Shown: positions 9,029 through 17,613 of the stretch, one piece after another
Layout: every line of letters begins with the position of its first letter
Position numbering within the stretch: position 1 is the stretch's first letter
Origin: Candidatus Kaistella beijingensis
Lineage (GTDB): Bacteria > Bacteroidota > Bacteroidia > Flavobacteriales > Weeksellaceae
Assembly: GCF_020084865.1 (NCBI RefSeq)
Contig: NZ_CP071953.1
Location: 2,108,001 to 2,172,000, forward strand
Direction: 5' to 3'
DNA length: 64,000 nt
Program-made: the position numbers and the translations under genes
The notes under the pieces: generated by a model
Told to the model about the DNA's origin: nothing
Database searches by the model: none
What the model saw: only the letters and a program-made list of their open reading frames with translations

Positions 9029-10051
9029 ATGAAAACACAAATTCTATCTTTAGTTTTAGGACTGTTCTTTTCGCTGGTAAATGCGCAGACGATGCAGTTT
9101 ATTTCGGAAAATTCAGGAACACCTCTTCCGCAAATTTTCGTTTATGACCAATCCGGAAAATTACTCGCAGAATCTGATATTGAAGGAAAAATTACTTCAG
9201 AGTCATTGAAGCCGGTTCAGGAAAAATATTCGCTCATTTACGAAAATGAGAAAATTGGAGAACTAACTTTTAGTGATCTGAACCGGGAAATAGTAAAATT
9301 AAAAGATCGCGTAAAAACGATTGAACCCGTTGTTCTGCAAGATAATTCCAACGCAAAATATATTTTCCTCGAAGGCAACTTTAACTCAACCGTAACCTTA
9401 AACGGAATTACAAACTGCTACGCAGATGGAATTGCCACTCATGTGTTTGATAATAAGAACAAAAAATTTCTGTACACGGTTGTTTACCAATACCGTATTT
9501 ACGAACGTACAAAACCAGAAAAGATTACCAAAACTATTGCAAGTCATACAATGACCGGCAATCTGGGAATCCTTACACCAACCATGCTTACCAAAGATCT
9601 GAGCTACTATCAGAAAGATTCTAAAAACTATACTGTGCGCCAGGTTACAACTACCAATAAGGATTTGATTGAGATGAAGGCGACAAGATTTGATGACAAA
9701 GTGAAAAAACTACTCGGAATTTGGATCACCCAAGCCAAAGGCGATTATATCCTTGCCTTTGAAAAAGATTCTGAAAAAAAACTGCGCGATTTCCTGGAAG
9801 CTCGACTTCTGATTTCAGCAAAAATGAAATTTCGTTCAGAACCAGATTTCAATGATCTGAAAGTCTACCAGAACTTCTTCCCCACTAATCTTCGTTACGG
9901 GAATGATGAAATCAAAACATCAGTAAAATTCAAAACCGGAAACAGTTACTACAGCGAAAAATATTGGGAGAAAGATAACTTTCCGCAATTGCTGCAAGTA
10001 ATCAGTAATTTTAATGGGGGGAAATTTGTGGAAGTTAAGAACACTTACTAA
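9029..10051 (+). CDS. Secreted protein of unknown function
   Basis: Not recognised. The 340-residue protein has a clear signal peptide (1-19, ending VNA-QT). Residues 20-100 look like a carboxypeptidase-regulatory or transthyretin-like fold: SGTPLPQIFVYDQSGKL resembles the 'modifiable trait plus default' pattern of such domains. The remainder is polar, with alternating hydrophobic residues that suggest beta strands, and has no cysteine pair or catalytic motif I can name. Its start codon touches the T-run of the act terminator, so no room is left for a normal promoter. It may rely on read-through from the act operon. Confidence 0.75.
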   Translation: MKTQILSLVLGLFFSLVNAQTMQFISENSGTPLPQIFVYDQSGKLLAESDIEGKITSESLKPVQEKYSLIYENEKIGELTFSDLNREIVKLKDRVKTIEPVVLQDNSNAKYIFLEGNFNSTVTLNGITNCYADGIATHVFDNKNKKFLYTVVYQYRIYERTKPEKITKTIASHTMTGNLGILTPTMLTKDLSYYQKDSKNYTVRQVTTTNKDLIEMKATRFDDKVKKLLGIWITQAKGDYILAFEKDSEKKLRDFLEARLLISAKMKFRSEPDFNDLKVYQNFFPTNLRYGNDEIKTSVKFKTGNSYYSEKYWEKDNFPQLLQVISNFNGGKFVEVKNTY

Positions 10052-10082
10052 CTTACCTACGAGCCAATATTCGGAATTTTCA

Positions 10083-10090
10083 TAAATTTG
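10083..10090 (+). promoter_or_regulatory. Putative -7 box for the lipoprotein-apt unit
   Basis: TAAATTTG matches TAnnTTTG, 17 bp before the ATG at 10108. This implies a very short leader, which is common in Bacteroidota. Confidence 0.45.
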
Positions 10091-10107
10091 TAGTAAACCG
10101 AAATACA

Positions 10108-11274
10108 ATGAAAAAAATTCTTTTTCTGTTCCTGTTAAGTTTTCTTTTTGCGGCCTGCAAAAAAGATAAAGTGGATGCAACCAATCCCAAAACTTTGCAA
10201 TCGAGCATCAATGATATGGCTTCAAGTTTGAGCACTTTGCAACAGGTGAAATTCAATGAGGCACTCTATATCTTAAAGACTTTTGGGGTGGAAGCAGATG
10301 GCGATGTAAATGAACTGAATGCTTTGGGAAAACTCATCAACGGACTAAAAGTTCCGGGAATCCTTTCTTTAGCCGACCAAGTTGCTCAAAAGAATGGAAT
10401 TGAATGGTCAAGTACAGGTCCACCTTCATTGGGTGAAATGAATATTTTCGGCAATGAATCGGCAAAAGAATCCGATCCAAATGATGTTTCAGCAAGTTCT
10501 TTAAGTCTAGAAGCAACCGAAGTTCCAACCGACAATGTTTTGGGAACACAGGCACTTCAAATTGTTCCGAGATTGGTGGATTCTCAAGGGAAGCCTGTTA
10601 TCTTCACAGGAGCAGGTTTGGAAGCCGTTCTTGAAGTTTTCAGTAACGGAAACAGAATTCTTACTTCCAAAAACTTAATGCAGGACAATAATTTCAAAGG
10701 TTTTAATTTAAGATTTGCCTCACTTCCTTCACAGAAAATTATAGATAATAAAATCGACATCACGGTTTCCGTAAAAACCACCAAAAAGACTTTTAAAATG
10801 TCTAAAATCGGAGTTCCTGTTAATCCTAAAGCTCTTTTAATGCCTTCAGGAAGTCCAGATCAAAATCCAGCAAATTCTACGATAAGCGATCCAACAGTTG
10901 TTCCCGTTGATCCAACTCTACCAACAGATAATTCGGGTACAAATCCTACAAAACCTGCAGCAGATCCGAAAGCAAGTGTGACAAGATTCTTGAACAACCT
11001 AAGTTCACAAAATCTTCGTGGAGCTTATGACACCGCTGAAAATCCTAGTTGGGGTTCTTATGAAACCTTTTCTAATCCAACATCAGGATTTGGAGCCGTA
11101 AAAAATATTAATGTGAAAAATATTTCCACCAACAGTTCTTCAGCAAACTCGGCAAGTGTGAACGCAACTTACGATGTAACAGACAAGGAAGGAAAAACAA
11201 CCGCTTTGCAAGTTACCTTCGGACTGAAAAATGTAAACGGTGAGTGGAAAATCTCAAGCTATAAAATCAATTAG
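10108..11274 (+). CDS. Lipoprotein of unknown function
   Basis: A 388-residue protein with a lipoprotein signal: lipidation cysteine at residue 17 in LFAACKKD. Residues 25-110 are predicted helical (repeated Leu/Ala/Gln). The middle region looks beta-rich (TQALQIVPRLVDSQG). A Pro/Thr/Asn-rich linker covers about 255-290. The last 95 residues (ASVTRFLNNLSSQNLRGAYD to the end GEWKISSYKIN) resemble the small cone-shaped NTF2/DUF4878-type domains found in other lipoproteins. I cannot give a function. apt starts one base after its stop codon, so the two genes are almost certainly co-transcribed. Confidence 0.75.
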   Translation: MKKILFLFLLSFLFAACKKDKVDATNPKTLQSSINDMASSLSTLQQVKFNEALYILKTFGVEADGDVNELNALGKLINGLKVPGILSLADQVAQKNGIEWSSTGPPSLGEMNIFGNESAKESDPNDVSASSLSLEATEVPTDNVLGTQALQIVPRLVDSQGKPVIFTGAGLEAVLEVFSNGNRILTSKNLMQDNNFKGFNLRFASLPSQKIIDNKIDITVSVKTTKKTFKMSKIGVPVNPKALLMPSGSPDQNPANSTISDPTVVPVDPTLPTDNSGTNPTKPAADPKASVTRFLNNLSSQNLRGAYDTAENPSWGSYETFSNPTSGFGAVKNINVKNISTNSSSANSASVNATYDVTDKEGKTTALQVTFGLKNVNGEWKISSYKIN

Positions 11275-11275
11275 A

Positions 11276-11812
11276 ATGTCGAATCCCGAACTGATCAAAA
11301 AGTTAGAACAAACCATCGAAAACATCCCTGATTTCCCAAAACCCGGAATTCAGTTTAAAGACATCACACCCATTTTCCTCAATCCGAAACTGTACGAAGA
11401 AGTGATTGAAGATTTGGCAAATTTCAGCCATGGAAAAATCGACGCAGTTTGTGGAATTGAAAGTCGGGGTTACCTTTTCGGAATCGCGGTTGCCGTTGCT
11501 TTGGAAGTTCCGTTCATCCTCATCAGAAAAGCAGGAAAATTGCCGCCACCGTTCGTCGCCCAAAAATATGATTTGGAATACGGTTCCGCTGAAATCGAAA
11601 TGCGCACCGGACAATTAAAACCCGGACAAAGAGTTCTGGTTCACGATGACCTTCTCGCAACCGGAGGAACGACAGAAGCCGCCGCAAAATTAGTGGAGAA
11701 GCAAGGCGCAAAAGTAACTCAGTTCAGTTTTTTAATTGGTTTGAAAGAACTTCACGGAACGGAACGATTGAAGCAGTTTGATGCGGAAGTACATCAGATT
11801 TTGGAGTATTGA
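11276..11812 (+). CDS. apt: Adenine phosphoribosyltransferase
   Basis: Converts adenine and PRPP to AMP in the cytoplasm (purine salvage). The 178-residue protein has the usual length. The PRPP-binding loop is VLVHDDLLATGGTT, and the N-terminal family signature IPDFPKPGIQFKDITP is intact, as is the substrate loop around ESRGYLFG. ATG at 11276 is chosen because it gives the standard N-terminus; an upstream in-frame ATG at 11240 lies in the lipoprotein gene. The gap to the lipoprotein gene is one base. Confidence 0.95.
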   Translation: MSNPELIKKLEQTIENIPDFPKPGIQFKDITPIFLNPKLYEEVIEDLANFSHGKIDAVCGIESRGYLFGIAVAVALEVPFILIRKAGKLPPPFVAQKYDLEYGSAEIEMRTGQLKPGQRVLVHDDLLATGGTTEAAAKLVEKQGAKVTQFSFLIGLKELHGTERLKQFDAEVHQILEY

Positions 11813-11831
11813 TTTATTAAGTTTAAAATTT

Positions 11832-11939
11832 TTATTTTTCATACACCAAATCCAACGCTTTCTCAAAAGTTTTCTCGCCTTCCTCGGTACTAATCGCGAT
11901 TTCACAGAATTTTCCGCTATTTACACTATTGTGAAAAGT
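11832..11939 (-). pseudogene. Remnant: C-terminal end of a lost gene
   Basis: On the minus strand a 35-codon stretch ends in a TAA at 11832-11834 and is closed upstream by a TAA at 11940-11942. It reads like a real protein tail (CEIAISTEEGEKTFEKALD, then LVYEK) with normal codon use but has no ATG. It is antisense to the flanking genes. I infer that a minus-strand gene was deleted and only its end remains. The family is not recognised. Confidence 0.45.
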
Positions 11940-11976
11940 TTAACGTTTTTCAAATAATGGAGTGATGAAATGTTTT

Positions 11977-11984
11977 TATATTTG
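11977..11984 (+). promoter_or_regulatory. Putative -7 box for the TlpA-like gene
   Basis: TATATTTG fits TAnnTTTG, 18 bp before the ATG at 12003. Confidence 0.4.
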
Positions 11985-12002
11985 ATTTTGAAAGAATCTT
12001 AA

Positions 12003-13142
12003 ATGAAAAAAACATTATTATTAATCGCTTTATTTTATTCCGTAATCTGTATTTCGCAAGCTTATTCAATCAAAGGAATTTCGTTTAGAAAATCTAATGA
12101 ACTTTTATTAGCCCCAAAATTTGCCCCAAAATATTATTCATCAAATACTTTGATAGACACGATTTCTGTTAAAGACAAAAATTTTGATTTTAAAATAAAA
12201 AAATTTGGTGACAACTTTTTCTATCCCTACATTTTTATTGAGAGAATTGAAGAAAACTCATTTTTCATGAGTGATAATTATTTCTTGAATAATAAGAATC
12301 AAAAAGTCATTTTAGGTTCAAAGGATTCAAAGGAATTTACAGTTACAACTTCTGATAAAAGCATTGAGAAGGAGATTAAGCAGTTTGCTAATTTCTTTTC
12401 ACTTGTTAATAAAGAGATTGAAAAAAGAGCACTTTATAGTAAAAGCACTTTTGAGAAATATGGAAGTGTTGATAAATTTCCACAAGAATTTTGGGAGGAA
12501 AATTCAAAATTTGACGCAAATATTTCGGCAAAAGAAGATGAATTATTATTTCAATATACAAAAAAACATCCCGAATCTTTTGTTGCTTTTTGGAAATTGG
12601 TGGAAAAATTTGAACAACACGGATACAAAGAAATTTACGAGAAAACACACAACAATCTCTCTAGAAATATTAAGTCTAAGAATTCTGCAGAAGTTCTTTT
12701 TTCTGCTATAAAAGAAGCCAAATTTTTTTCCGTCGGCAATCAGTTTCCAATTCCTCAAATTACAGATTTACAGAAAAAGTCGGTCAAATTTCAAGTGCCA
12801 AAGGCGAAATATACTTTAGTAGATTTTTGGTTCAGCCATTGCAAACCGTGTAGAGAAGAACTTCCTAAATACAAAGAACTTTATGGCAAATTTTATCCGA
12901 AAGGTTTTGAAATGGTAGGAATCGCAACGGACAAAACTTTCGCATTACCTAATCTTCAGAAAACAATTGAAGAATTTGAAATTCCTTGGACAATTTATCT
13001 CGACGAAAACTCTAAACAATCTGATAAATGGACGATTAAGGTTTTTCCAACCAATTTTCTTTTAGATGAAAATGGGAAAATTATCAAGAAGAATATTTCA
13101 CAGAAAGAACTTGAGGTTTTGTTGACTCAAAACTTAAATTAA
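12003..13142 (+). CDS. TlpA-like thioredoxin-fold protein, periplasmic
   Basis: A 379-residue exported protein with signal peptide 1-19 (CISQA). Residues 20-230 are a Lys/Phe/Asn-rich region resembling the DUF4369-type domain that precedes thioredoxin domains in many Bacteroidota proteins. The C-terminal 140 residues are a TlpA/ResA-type thioredoxin fold with the redox motif CKPC in FWFSHCKPCREELPKY and the cis-Pro region KVFPTNFLLDE. Such proteins reduce disulfides in the periplasm, for example during cytochrome c maturation. This gene is visibly more AT-rich than its neighbours and sits next to a gene remnant. The specific substrate is unknown. Confidence 0.82.
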   Translation: MKKTLLLIALFYSVICISQAYSIKGISFRKSNELLLAPKFAPKYYSSNTLIDTISVKDKNFDFKIKKFGDNFFYPYIFIERIEENSFFMSDNYFLNNKNQKVILGSKDSKEFTVTTSDKSIEKEIKQFANFFSLVNKEIEKRALYSKSTFEKYGSVDKFPQEFWEENSKFDANISAKEDELLFQYTKKHPESFVAFWKLVEKFEQHGYKEIYEKTHNNLSRNIKSKNSAEVLFSAIKEAKFFSVGNQFPIPQITDLQKKSVKFQVPKAKYTLVDFWFSHCKPCREELPKYKELYGKFYPKGFEMVGIATDKTFALPNLQKTIEEFEIPWTIYLDENSKQSDKWTIKVFPTNFLLDENGKIIKKNISQKELEVLLTQNLN

Positions 13143-13163
13143 ATAACTTGAACACTAAAGACA

Positions 13164-14039
13164 ATGAAATTCAAACACCTTTATTATTTAATAATATTCT
13201 TTCTATTTTCCAATTGGTTTTCCTCCCAAACTATTCACGGAACCATCATTTCCAACGAAACCAAACAACCCGTTCCTTTCGCCAAAATCGGAATTCTGAA
13301 CGAAACTTTGGGAGCGATTGCCGATGAAAAAGGAAACTTTTCTTTGGATTTTACCCACGTGAATAAAAGCGGAAACTTAATTGTAGAAGTCGCAGGTTTT
13401 AAACCTTTTCAAATTTCGGTGGGTAAATTTATTTCACAAAACAGTCATCAGATTTTCTTGGAAGAAAGAATCAGCGATATTCCTGAAATCGTGATTACAC
13501 CTAAAAAATTCAAAGATGCAAATTTGGGCTACAACTCAAAATCCAAAAGCATTCATATCGATTATCTTTCGAAAAACTCGAAGAATGCCAAAAAACGCTA
13601 TTCCGAAGAAGAACTCAACCAGCCGCAAAGTGAAATCGCCATTTCGATTGAGACTAAGAAAAATACGAAACTGATGAAAATTAATTTGAATTTTGCGCAA
13701 TTCACTTTAGAGGAACCAATTCCTGCAAGATTCAATATTTATGATGAAAAGGATGGGAAACCCAATCAATTGGTTAATTCAGAAGACCTTGTTTTTGAAA
13801 TTTCGAAGGGTGCGATAAAAGACGGTGTTTTCACATTTGATGTTTCAAGAAAAAACATTTGGCTGAAAGGAAAATACTTTATCAGCTTCCAACCGTTGGA
13901 CAGGGATTTTGATGGCAATTTCTTTGTGAGTGCAGGATTTTTAGGAAAAGCGTTTCAAAGAAGTTACCTTGAACCGTGGAAAGTTCTTCCCGCAAGTATC
14001 GTTCCCGCGATTAATGTGGATGTGAAAATTGAGAAGTAG
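13164..14039 (+). CDS. Carboxypeptidase-regulatory-like domain protein, secreted
   Basis: A 291-residue protein with signal peptide 1-21 (WFSSQ). Residues 22-95 form a CarboxypepD_reg-like (PF13715-type) beta domain: TIHGTIISNETKQPVPFAKI, then GAIADEKGNFSLD. The rest is beta-rich and ends in IVPAINVDVKIEK. Related Bacteroidota proteins sit at the cell surface or in the periplasm, but no partner is evident here. It starts 21 bp after the TlpA-like gene and is probably co-transcribed. No outer membrane barrel or TonB-receptor plug follows, so it is not a receptor. Confidence 0.75.
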   Translation: MKFKHLYYLIIFFLFSNWFSSQTIHGTIISNETKQPVPFAKIGILNETLGAIADEKGNFSLDFTHVNKSGNLIVEVAGFKPFQISVGKFISQNSHQIFLEERISDIPEIVITPKKFKDANLGYNSKSKSIHIDYLSKNSKNAKKRYSEEELNQPQSEIAISIETKKNTKLMKINLNFAQFTLEEPIPARFNIYDEKDGKPNQLVNSEDLVFEISKGAIKDGVFTFDVSRKNIWLKGKYFISFQPLDRDFDGNFFVSAGFLGKAFQRSYLEPWKVLPASIVPAINVDVKIEK

Positions 14040-14043
14040 ATAA

Positions 14044-14080
14044 ACTCACCCACTCTCAAACACACCAACTCACCCACACC
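14044..14080. repeat. Degenerate 8-bp tandem array
   Basis: Four units of 8 bp plus a partial fifth, each starting with AC (ACTCACCC twice exactly, ACTCTCAA, ACACACCA). The array begins five bases after the stop codon at 14039. Confidence 0.6.
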
Positions 14081-14098
14081 ATTTATTTTCATCATAAT

Positions 14099-14129
14099 TT
14101 TGTATATCCCTCAAAAACAGTTAAATTTG
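14099..14129 (+). promoter_or_regulatory. Promoter of the TPR-ribH unit
   Basis: TTTG at 14099-14102 and TAAATTTG at 14122-14129 are spaced by 19 bp. This is the exact Bacteroidota -33/-7 arrangement, 22 bp before the ATG at 14152. Confidence 0.65.
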
Positions 14130-14151
14130 CACTTCAATTTTTAATACGATT

Positions 14152-14862
14152 ATGGCAAAACATAGACCGCACGGGAACAATAAAGAAATGGAAGGAAAGG
14201 AAACGGTAGAAGTTTTCAAGGATTTGGATAGGGGCGCACTCGATACAGAGCAGTTTTTGGAGAAACATGCGAAAACCTTAATGATGGTTTTCGGAGCTTT
14301 GGTTGTGGCAGTTTTGGGATACTTCGCCTACAATCAGTTTTATGTGGGACCAAGAAACGAAGAGGCGACTTTAAGTTATCTTGCTGCACAAAAAAATCTT
14401 GCCGACGGAAAAGATGATTTGGCTTTAGGTGGAAAAACTGCTGCAAATCCAGGTTTCCTTGGAACATACAACGATTTTTCAGGAACTAAAGTAGGAAAAC
14501 TTTCTGCTTACAATGCGGGATTAATCAAATTCAAAGAAGGAAAATATCAGGAAGCGTATGATTTGTTGGATAAATTTTCTTCCGACAACAAAACTTTGAT
14601 GGCGTTAAAATATGGAGCAATGGCTGATTGTCAATCAAATTTGAACAAGAACGACGACGCACTTTCTTTGTTAGATAAAGCAACTTCGGCTTCAGACGAT
14701 CCCTACACTTCCTACTACTTCACAAGAAAAGCAGGATTGGTTGCATTGGCTTTAAAGAAAAATGCCGAAGCAAAAAAATACTTCACTACCATCGACGAAA
14801 AATATCAGGATTACGACAACGGAATGTCGGATTCCTACATCGAAATGGTTAAGTATTACTAA
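14152..14862 (+). CDS. TPR membrane-anchored protein (YfgM-like)
   Basis: A 236-residue protein with a cytoplasmic N-terminus of about 42 residues, one membrane helix (about 43-63, LMMVFGALVVAVLGYFAYNQ) and a periplasmic part. The periplasmic part has tetratricopeptide-like repeats: SAYNAGLIKFKEGKYQEAYD, GAMADCQSNLNKNDDALSLL, AGLVALALKKNAEAKKYF. The layout matches YfgM-type proteins, which interact with the Sec translocon and periplasmic chaperones in Proteobacteria; the role here is inferred. It shares a promoter with ribH, separated only by a 7-bp-period repeat array. Confidence 0.8.
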   Translation: MAKHRPHGNNKEMEGKETVEVFKDLDRGALDTEQFLEKHAKTLMMVFGALVVAVLGYFAYNQFYVGPRNEEATLSYLAAQKNLADGKDDLALGGKTAANPGFLGTYNDFSGTKVGKLSAYNAGLIKFKEGKYQEAYDLLDKFSSDNKTLMALKYGAMADCQSNLNKNDDALSLLDKATSASDDPYTSYYFTRKAGLVALALKKNAEAKKYFTTIDEKYQDYDNGMSDSYIEMVKYY

Positions 14863-14875
14863 TTGAAAACCAATG

Positions 14876-14917
14876 ATTTTGAATTTTGAATTCAGAATTT
14901 TGAATATTGAATTTTAA
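14876..14917. repeat. 7-bp tandem array upstream of ribH
   Basis: Six contiguous heptamers with consensus ATTTTGA (three exact copies; variants ATTCAGA, ATATTGA, ATTTTAA). The array ends two bases before the ribH ATG and occupies most of the 57-bp gap after the TPR gene. Confidence 0.7.
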
Positions 14918-14919
14918 AA

Positions 14920-15438
14920 ATGGCAACAGTAAATCTTTCAGATTACAAACCATTACAGATCAATGATGCCGGTTCTTTCAGAATCGGTATTGTTGTTTCA
15001 GAATGGAATGATTTCGTGACATACAATCTTCGCGACGGGGCTTTGGAAACTTTAAAAATGGAAGGTGTAAAAGAAGAAAACATCCAAATCTTCAAAGTTC
15101 CGGGAGCTTTTGAATTGAATTACGCTTCGATGCAGTTGTGCAAAGAAAGAAAGTTTGATTCGGTAATTGCAATCGGTTGCGTGATTCGTGGGGAAACGCC
15201 ACATTTCGATTACGTGTGTTCCGCAGTGGCGCAAGGAATTAAAGACTGTAATATTTTGACGGATGTTCCCACTATTTTCTGTGTTTTAACCGATGACACC
15301 AAAGAACAATCCATCGCAAGAAGCGGCGGAAATCTTGGCAACAAAGGAATTGAAGCCGCCGTAACCGCATTGCAGATGATCGATTTTAAAAGAAATCTTT
15401 CAAAGAAAAAGGGAAATATCGGTTTCGGAAATTTGTAA
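14920..15438 (+). CDS. ribH: 6,7-dimethyl-8-ribityllumazine synthase
   Basis: Catalyses the penultimate step of riboflavin synthesis, condensing the pyrimidine 5-amino-6-ribitylaminouracil with 3,4-dihydroxy-2-butanone 4-phosphate. It assembles into a cytoplasmic icosahedral or pentameric shell. The 172-residue protein carries the family motifs VPGAFELNYA, IAIGCVIRGETPHFDYV with the conserved His, and GNKGIEAA. Other rib genes are not in the window. No FMN riboswitch is seen upstream; the gap holds a heptamer array instead. Confidence 0.95.
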   Translation: MATVNLSDYKPLQINDAGSFRIGIVVSEWNDFVTYNLRDGALETLKMEGVKEENIQIFKVPGAFELNYASMQLCKERKFDSVIAIGCVIRGETPHFDYVCSAVAQGIKDCNILTDVPTIFCVLTDDTKEQSIARSGGNLGNKGIEAAVTALQMIDFKRNLSKKKGNIGFGNL

Positions 15439-15450
15439 TTTTAACCTATA

Positions 15451-15483
15451 AAACCTCATGGGTTTCCGAAACCTATGAGGTTT
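15451..15483. repeat. REP-like hairpin after ribH
   Basis: AAACCTCAT and its complement ATGAGGTTT flank a 15-base centre that itself pairs in part (GGTTT with AAACC). No long T-run follows, only TTT and a C-run. It is more like a mobile palindromic intergenic repeat than a strong terminator. Confidence 0.5.
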
Positions 15484-15500
15484 CCCCCAAACAAAACACC

Positions 15501-17576
15501 ATGCTATCCAAATTAAAACCCTTCTTTTATCTCGGAATTTTCTACATCATCCTTTCCTTGATTTTAAGGATTATCTTCATTTTCCATCCGATTACTACTG
15601 CAAGTTTTGGGATTTTAGAAAGTTTAAAAATTTTGAGTGTCGGATTGTTAACTGATATTTTCGTCTTTATTTTGGCAAGTAGTTTTTTGGCGGTTTACTT
15701 TCTTTTTCTTTCCAATTCGAAATACAAAAAGCCTTACGGGTACTTAATTTTTGGGGTGCTTGTTTTGGCTTTTATTTACACGGCGTTTGTTCCCGGAAAT
15801 ATTTTCAAGCAATATGGCGGGTCATTTCCGGAAGTCGCGATTGCATTTGTTGGACTAAAAACTTTGCTGTTCGGGTTGATGTTGTTTTTGCCGAATCAAA
15901 GAATCAGGATTCGGAATATCCTTTACTTCATCACGTTGTTTTTGTATGTCTTACTGATAATTTTCAACGCGGTGAGCGAATATTTCTTTTGGAATGAATT
16001 TGGGGTTCGCTACAATTTTATCGCCGTTGATTACTTGATTTATACCAACGAAGTCATCGGAAATATCATGGAATCTTATCCTGTAGTTCCTTTGTTTTCG
16101 GCGATTTTGGCTTTAACTTTATTCGTTACTTGGTTTATTTTTAAAAACACTAAAAACGAGCTTTTAACGCTTCTGAATTTTAAACAGAAATTAATTTTAT
16201 TGGGAAGTTTTCTTTTGTTGTGCGGATTGAGTTTATTTGCAATTCCTCAATTTGACAAAATTAAATCCGACAACACTTTTGCACAGGAGATTCAGGCGAA
16301 TGGACTGCCGAAATTCTATCACGCATTCACCCATAACGAGCTCGATTATTTTCAGTTTTACCCAACTTTAAATCAAAAAATTGCAGAAGAAAATTTTCTG
16401 AAACAGTTTCAACCGCCCACGTTACAAAGAGAAATCGTTTCTGAAAACCCTGAACTCAAGAAAAATGTAGTCTTAATTTCCATTGAAAGTTTATCAGCAG
16501 ATTTTATGGAACATTATGGAAACACTCAAAAAATCACCCCTTTTCTTGACAGTTTGGCGACAAAATCTTTAATGTTCACCAACTTATACGCAACAGGAAA
16601 CAGAACCGTTCGCGGTTTGGAAGCTTTAACGCTTTGTATTCCGCCAACGGCAGGGGAAAGTATCATTAAAAGAGAAAACAATAAAAATAAATTCACCACA
16701 GGAAGTGTATTTAAATCAAAAGGTTACGATGTAAAATTTTTGTACGGCGGTTACAGTTATTTCGACAATATGGAAGATTTTTACAAAGGAAACGGCTACG
16801 ATATTATCGACAGAAATAATTTCAAAACCGAAGAAATTTCTTTTGCCAACGTTTGGGGAGTTGCCGATGAAGATATGGCGAAAAAGGCAATTCAGGTGAT
16901 GAACCAAGAGGCGAAATCGGGAAAACCTTTTTTTAATCATTGGATGACGGTTTCCAATCACCGCCCATTTACGTATCCTGAAGGAAGAATCGATATTCCC
17001 GGGACAGCAAAATCAAGAGAAGGCGGGGTAAAATATACCGATTACTCCATCAAGAAGTTTTTCGAATTGGCAAAAAAACAAGATTGGTACAAAAATACTG
17101 TTTTCGTTATTGTTGCCGATCACTGCGCTTCCAGTGCCGGAAAAACTGAACTTCCGATGGATAAATACCGAATTCCCGCCATGATTTTTTCGGAAGGATT
17201 TATTCAGCCACAGCAATTCAACCCCACCATGTCGCAAATCGATGTGATGCCTACTTTGTTAGGATTGCTCAACTTTAATTATAAAACTAAATTTTTGGGT
17301 CAGGATGTTTTTAAAGAAAATTTCCAACCGAAAGCGTACATCGCCACTTATCAGGATTTAGGTTTAATTAAAGACAATTACCTAACTATAATTTCACCCA
17401 CAAAAAAAGTGAAACAATATTCATTAAAGCTTCAAAATTCTCAATTACAGGATAATTTTAAACTTTATTACGATGAAATTCCGGTGCAGAAATCGGTACA
17501 AAATTTGGTCGACGATTGTGTTTCAGCGTATCAAAGTGTTTCCTATTGGCTGAAAGAAAATAAACTGAATAAATAA
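15501..17576 (+). CDS. LtaS-like phosphoglycerol transferase / sulfatase-fold membrane enzyme
   Basis: A 691-residue protein with five hydrophobic helices in the first 250 residues and an extracytoplasmic sulfatase-type domain from about 320. The domain has the metal-binding start NVVLISIESLSADFMEHYG, the nucleophile region ATGNRTVRGLEAL (threonine as likely nucleophile), NHWMTVSNHRPF and VIVADHCASS. This is the layout of LtaS/OpgB-type enzymes that move phosphoglycerol or phosphoethanolamine groups. Gram-negative flavobacteria lack lipoteichoic acid, so the acceptor is probably an envelope glycan or lipid; that is inference. Confidence 0.85.
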   Translation: MLSKLKPFFYLGIFYIILSLILRIIFIFHPITTASFGILESLKILSVGLLTDIFVFILASSFLAVYFLFLSNSKYKKPYGYLIFGVLVLAFIYTAFVPGNIFKQYGGSFPEVAIAFVGLKTLLFGLMLFLPNQRIRIRNILYFITLFLYVLLIIFNAVSEYFFWNEFGVRYNFIAVDYLIYTNEVIGNIMESYPVVPLFSAILALTLFVTWFIFKNTKNELLTLLNFKQKLILLGSFLLLCGLSLFAIPQFDKIKSDNTFAQEIQANGLPKFYHAFTHNELDYFQFYPTLNQKIAEENFLKQFQPPTLQREIVSENPELKKNVVLISIESLSADFMEHYGNTQKITPFLDSLATKSLMFTNLYATGNRTVRGLEALTLCIPPTAGESIIKRENNKNKFTTGSVFKSKGYDVKFLYGGYSYFDNMEDFYKGNGYDIIDRNNFKTEEISFANVWGVADEDMAKKAIQVMNQEAKSGKPFFNHWMTVSNHRPFTYPEGRIDIPGTAKSREGGVKYTDYSIKKFFELAKKQDWYKNTVFVIVADHCASSAGKTELPMDKYRIPAMIFSEGFIQPQQFNPTMSQIDVMPTLLGLLNFNYKTKFLGQDVFKENFQPKAYIATYQDLGLIKDNYLTIISPTKKVKQYSLKLQNSQLQDNFKLYYDEIPVQKSVQNLVDDCVSAYQSVSYWLKENKLNK

Positions 17577-17613
17577 AATATTTTGTACTTTTAAAAAAGT
17601 AAATTTTTAGACT

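Noticed and set aside
14044..14080. CRISPR-like short repeats
   Set aside because: Units are only 8 bp and contiguous, without spacers. No cas genes are present in the window.
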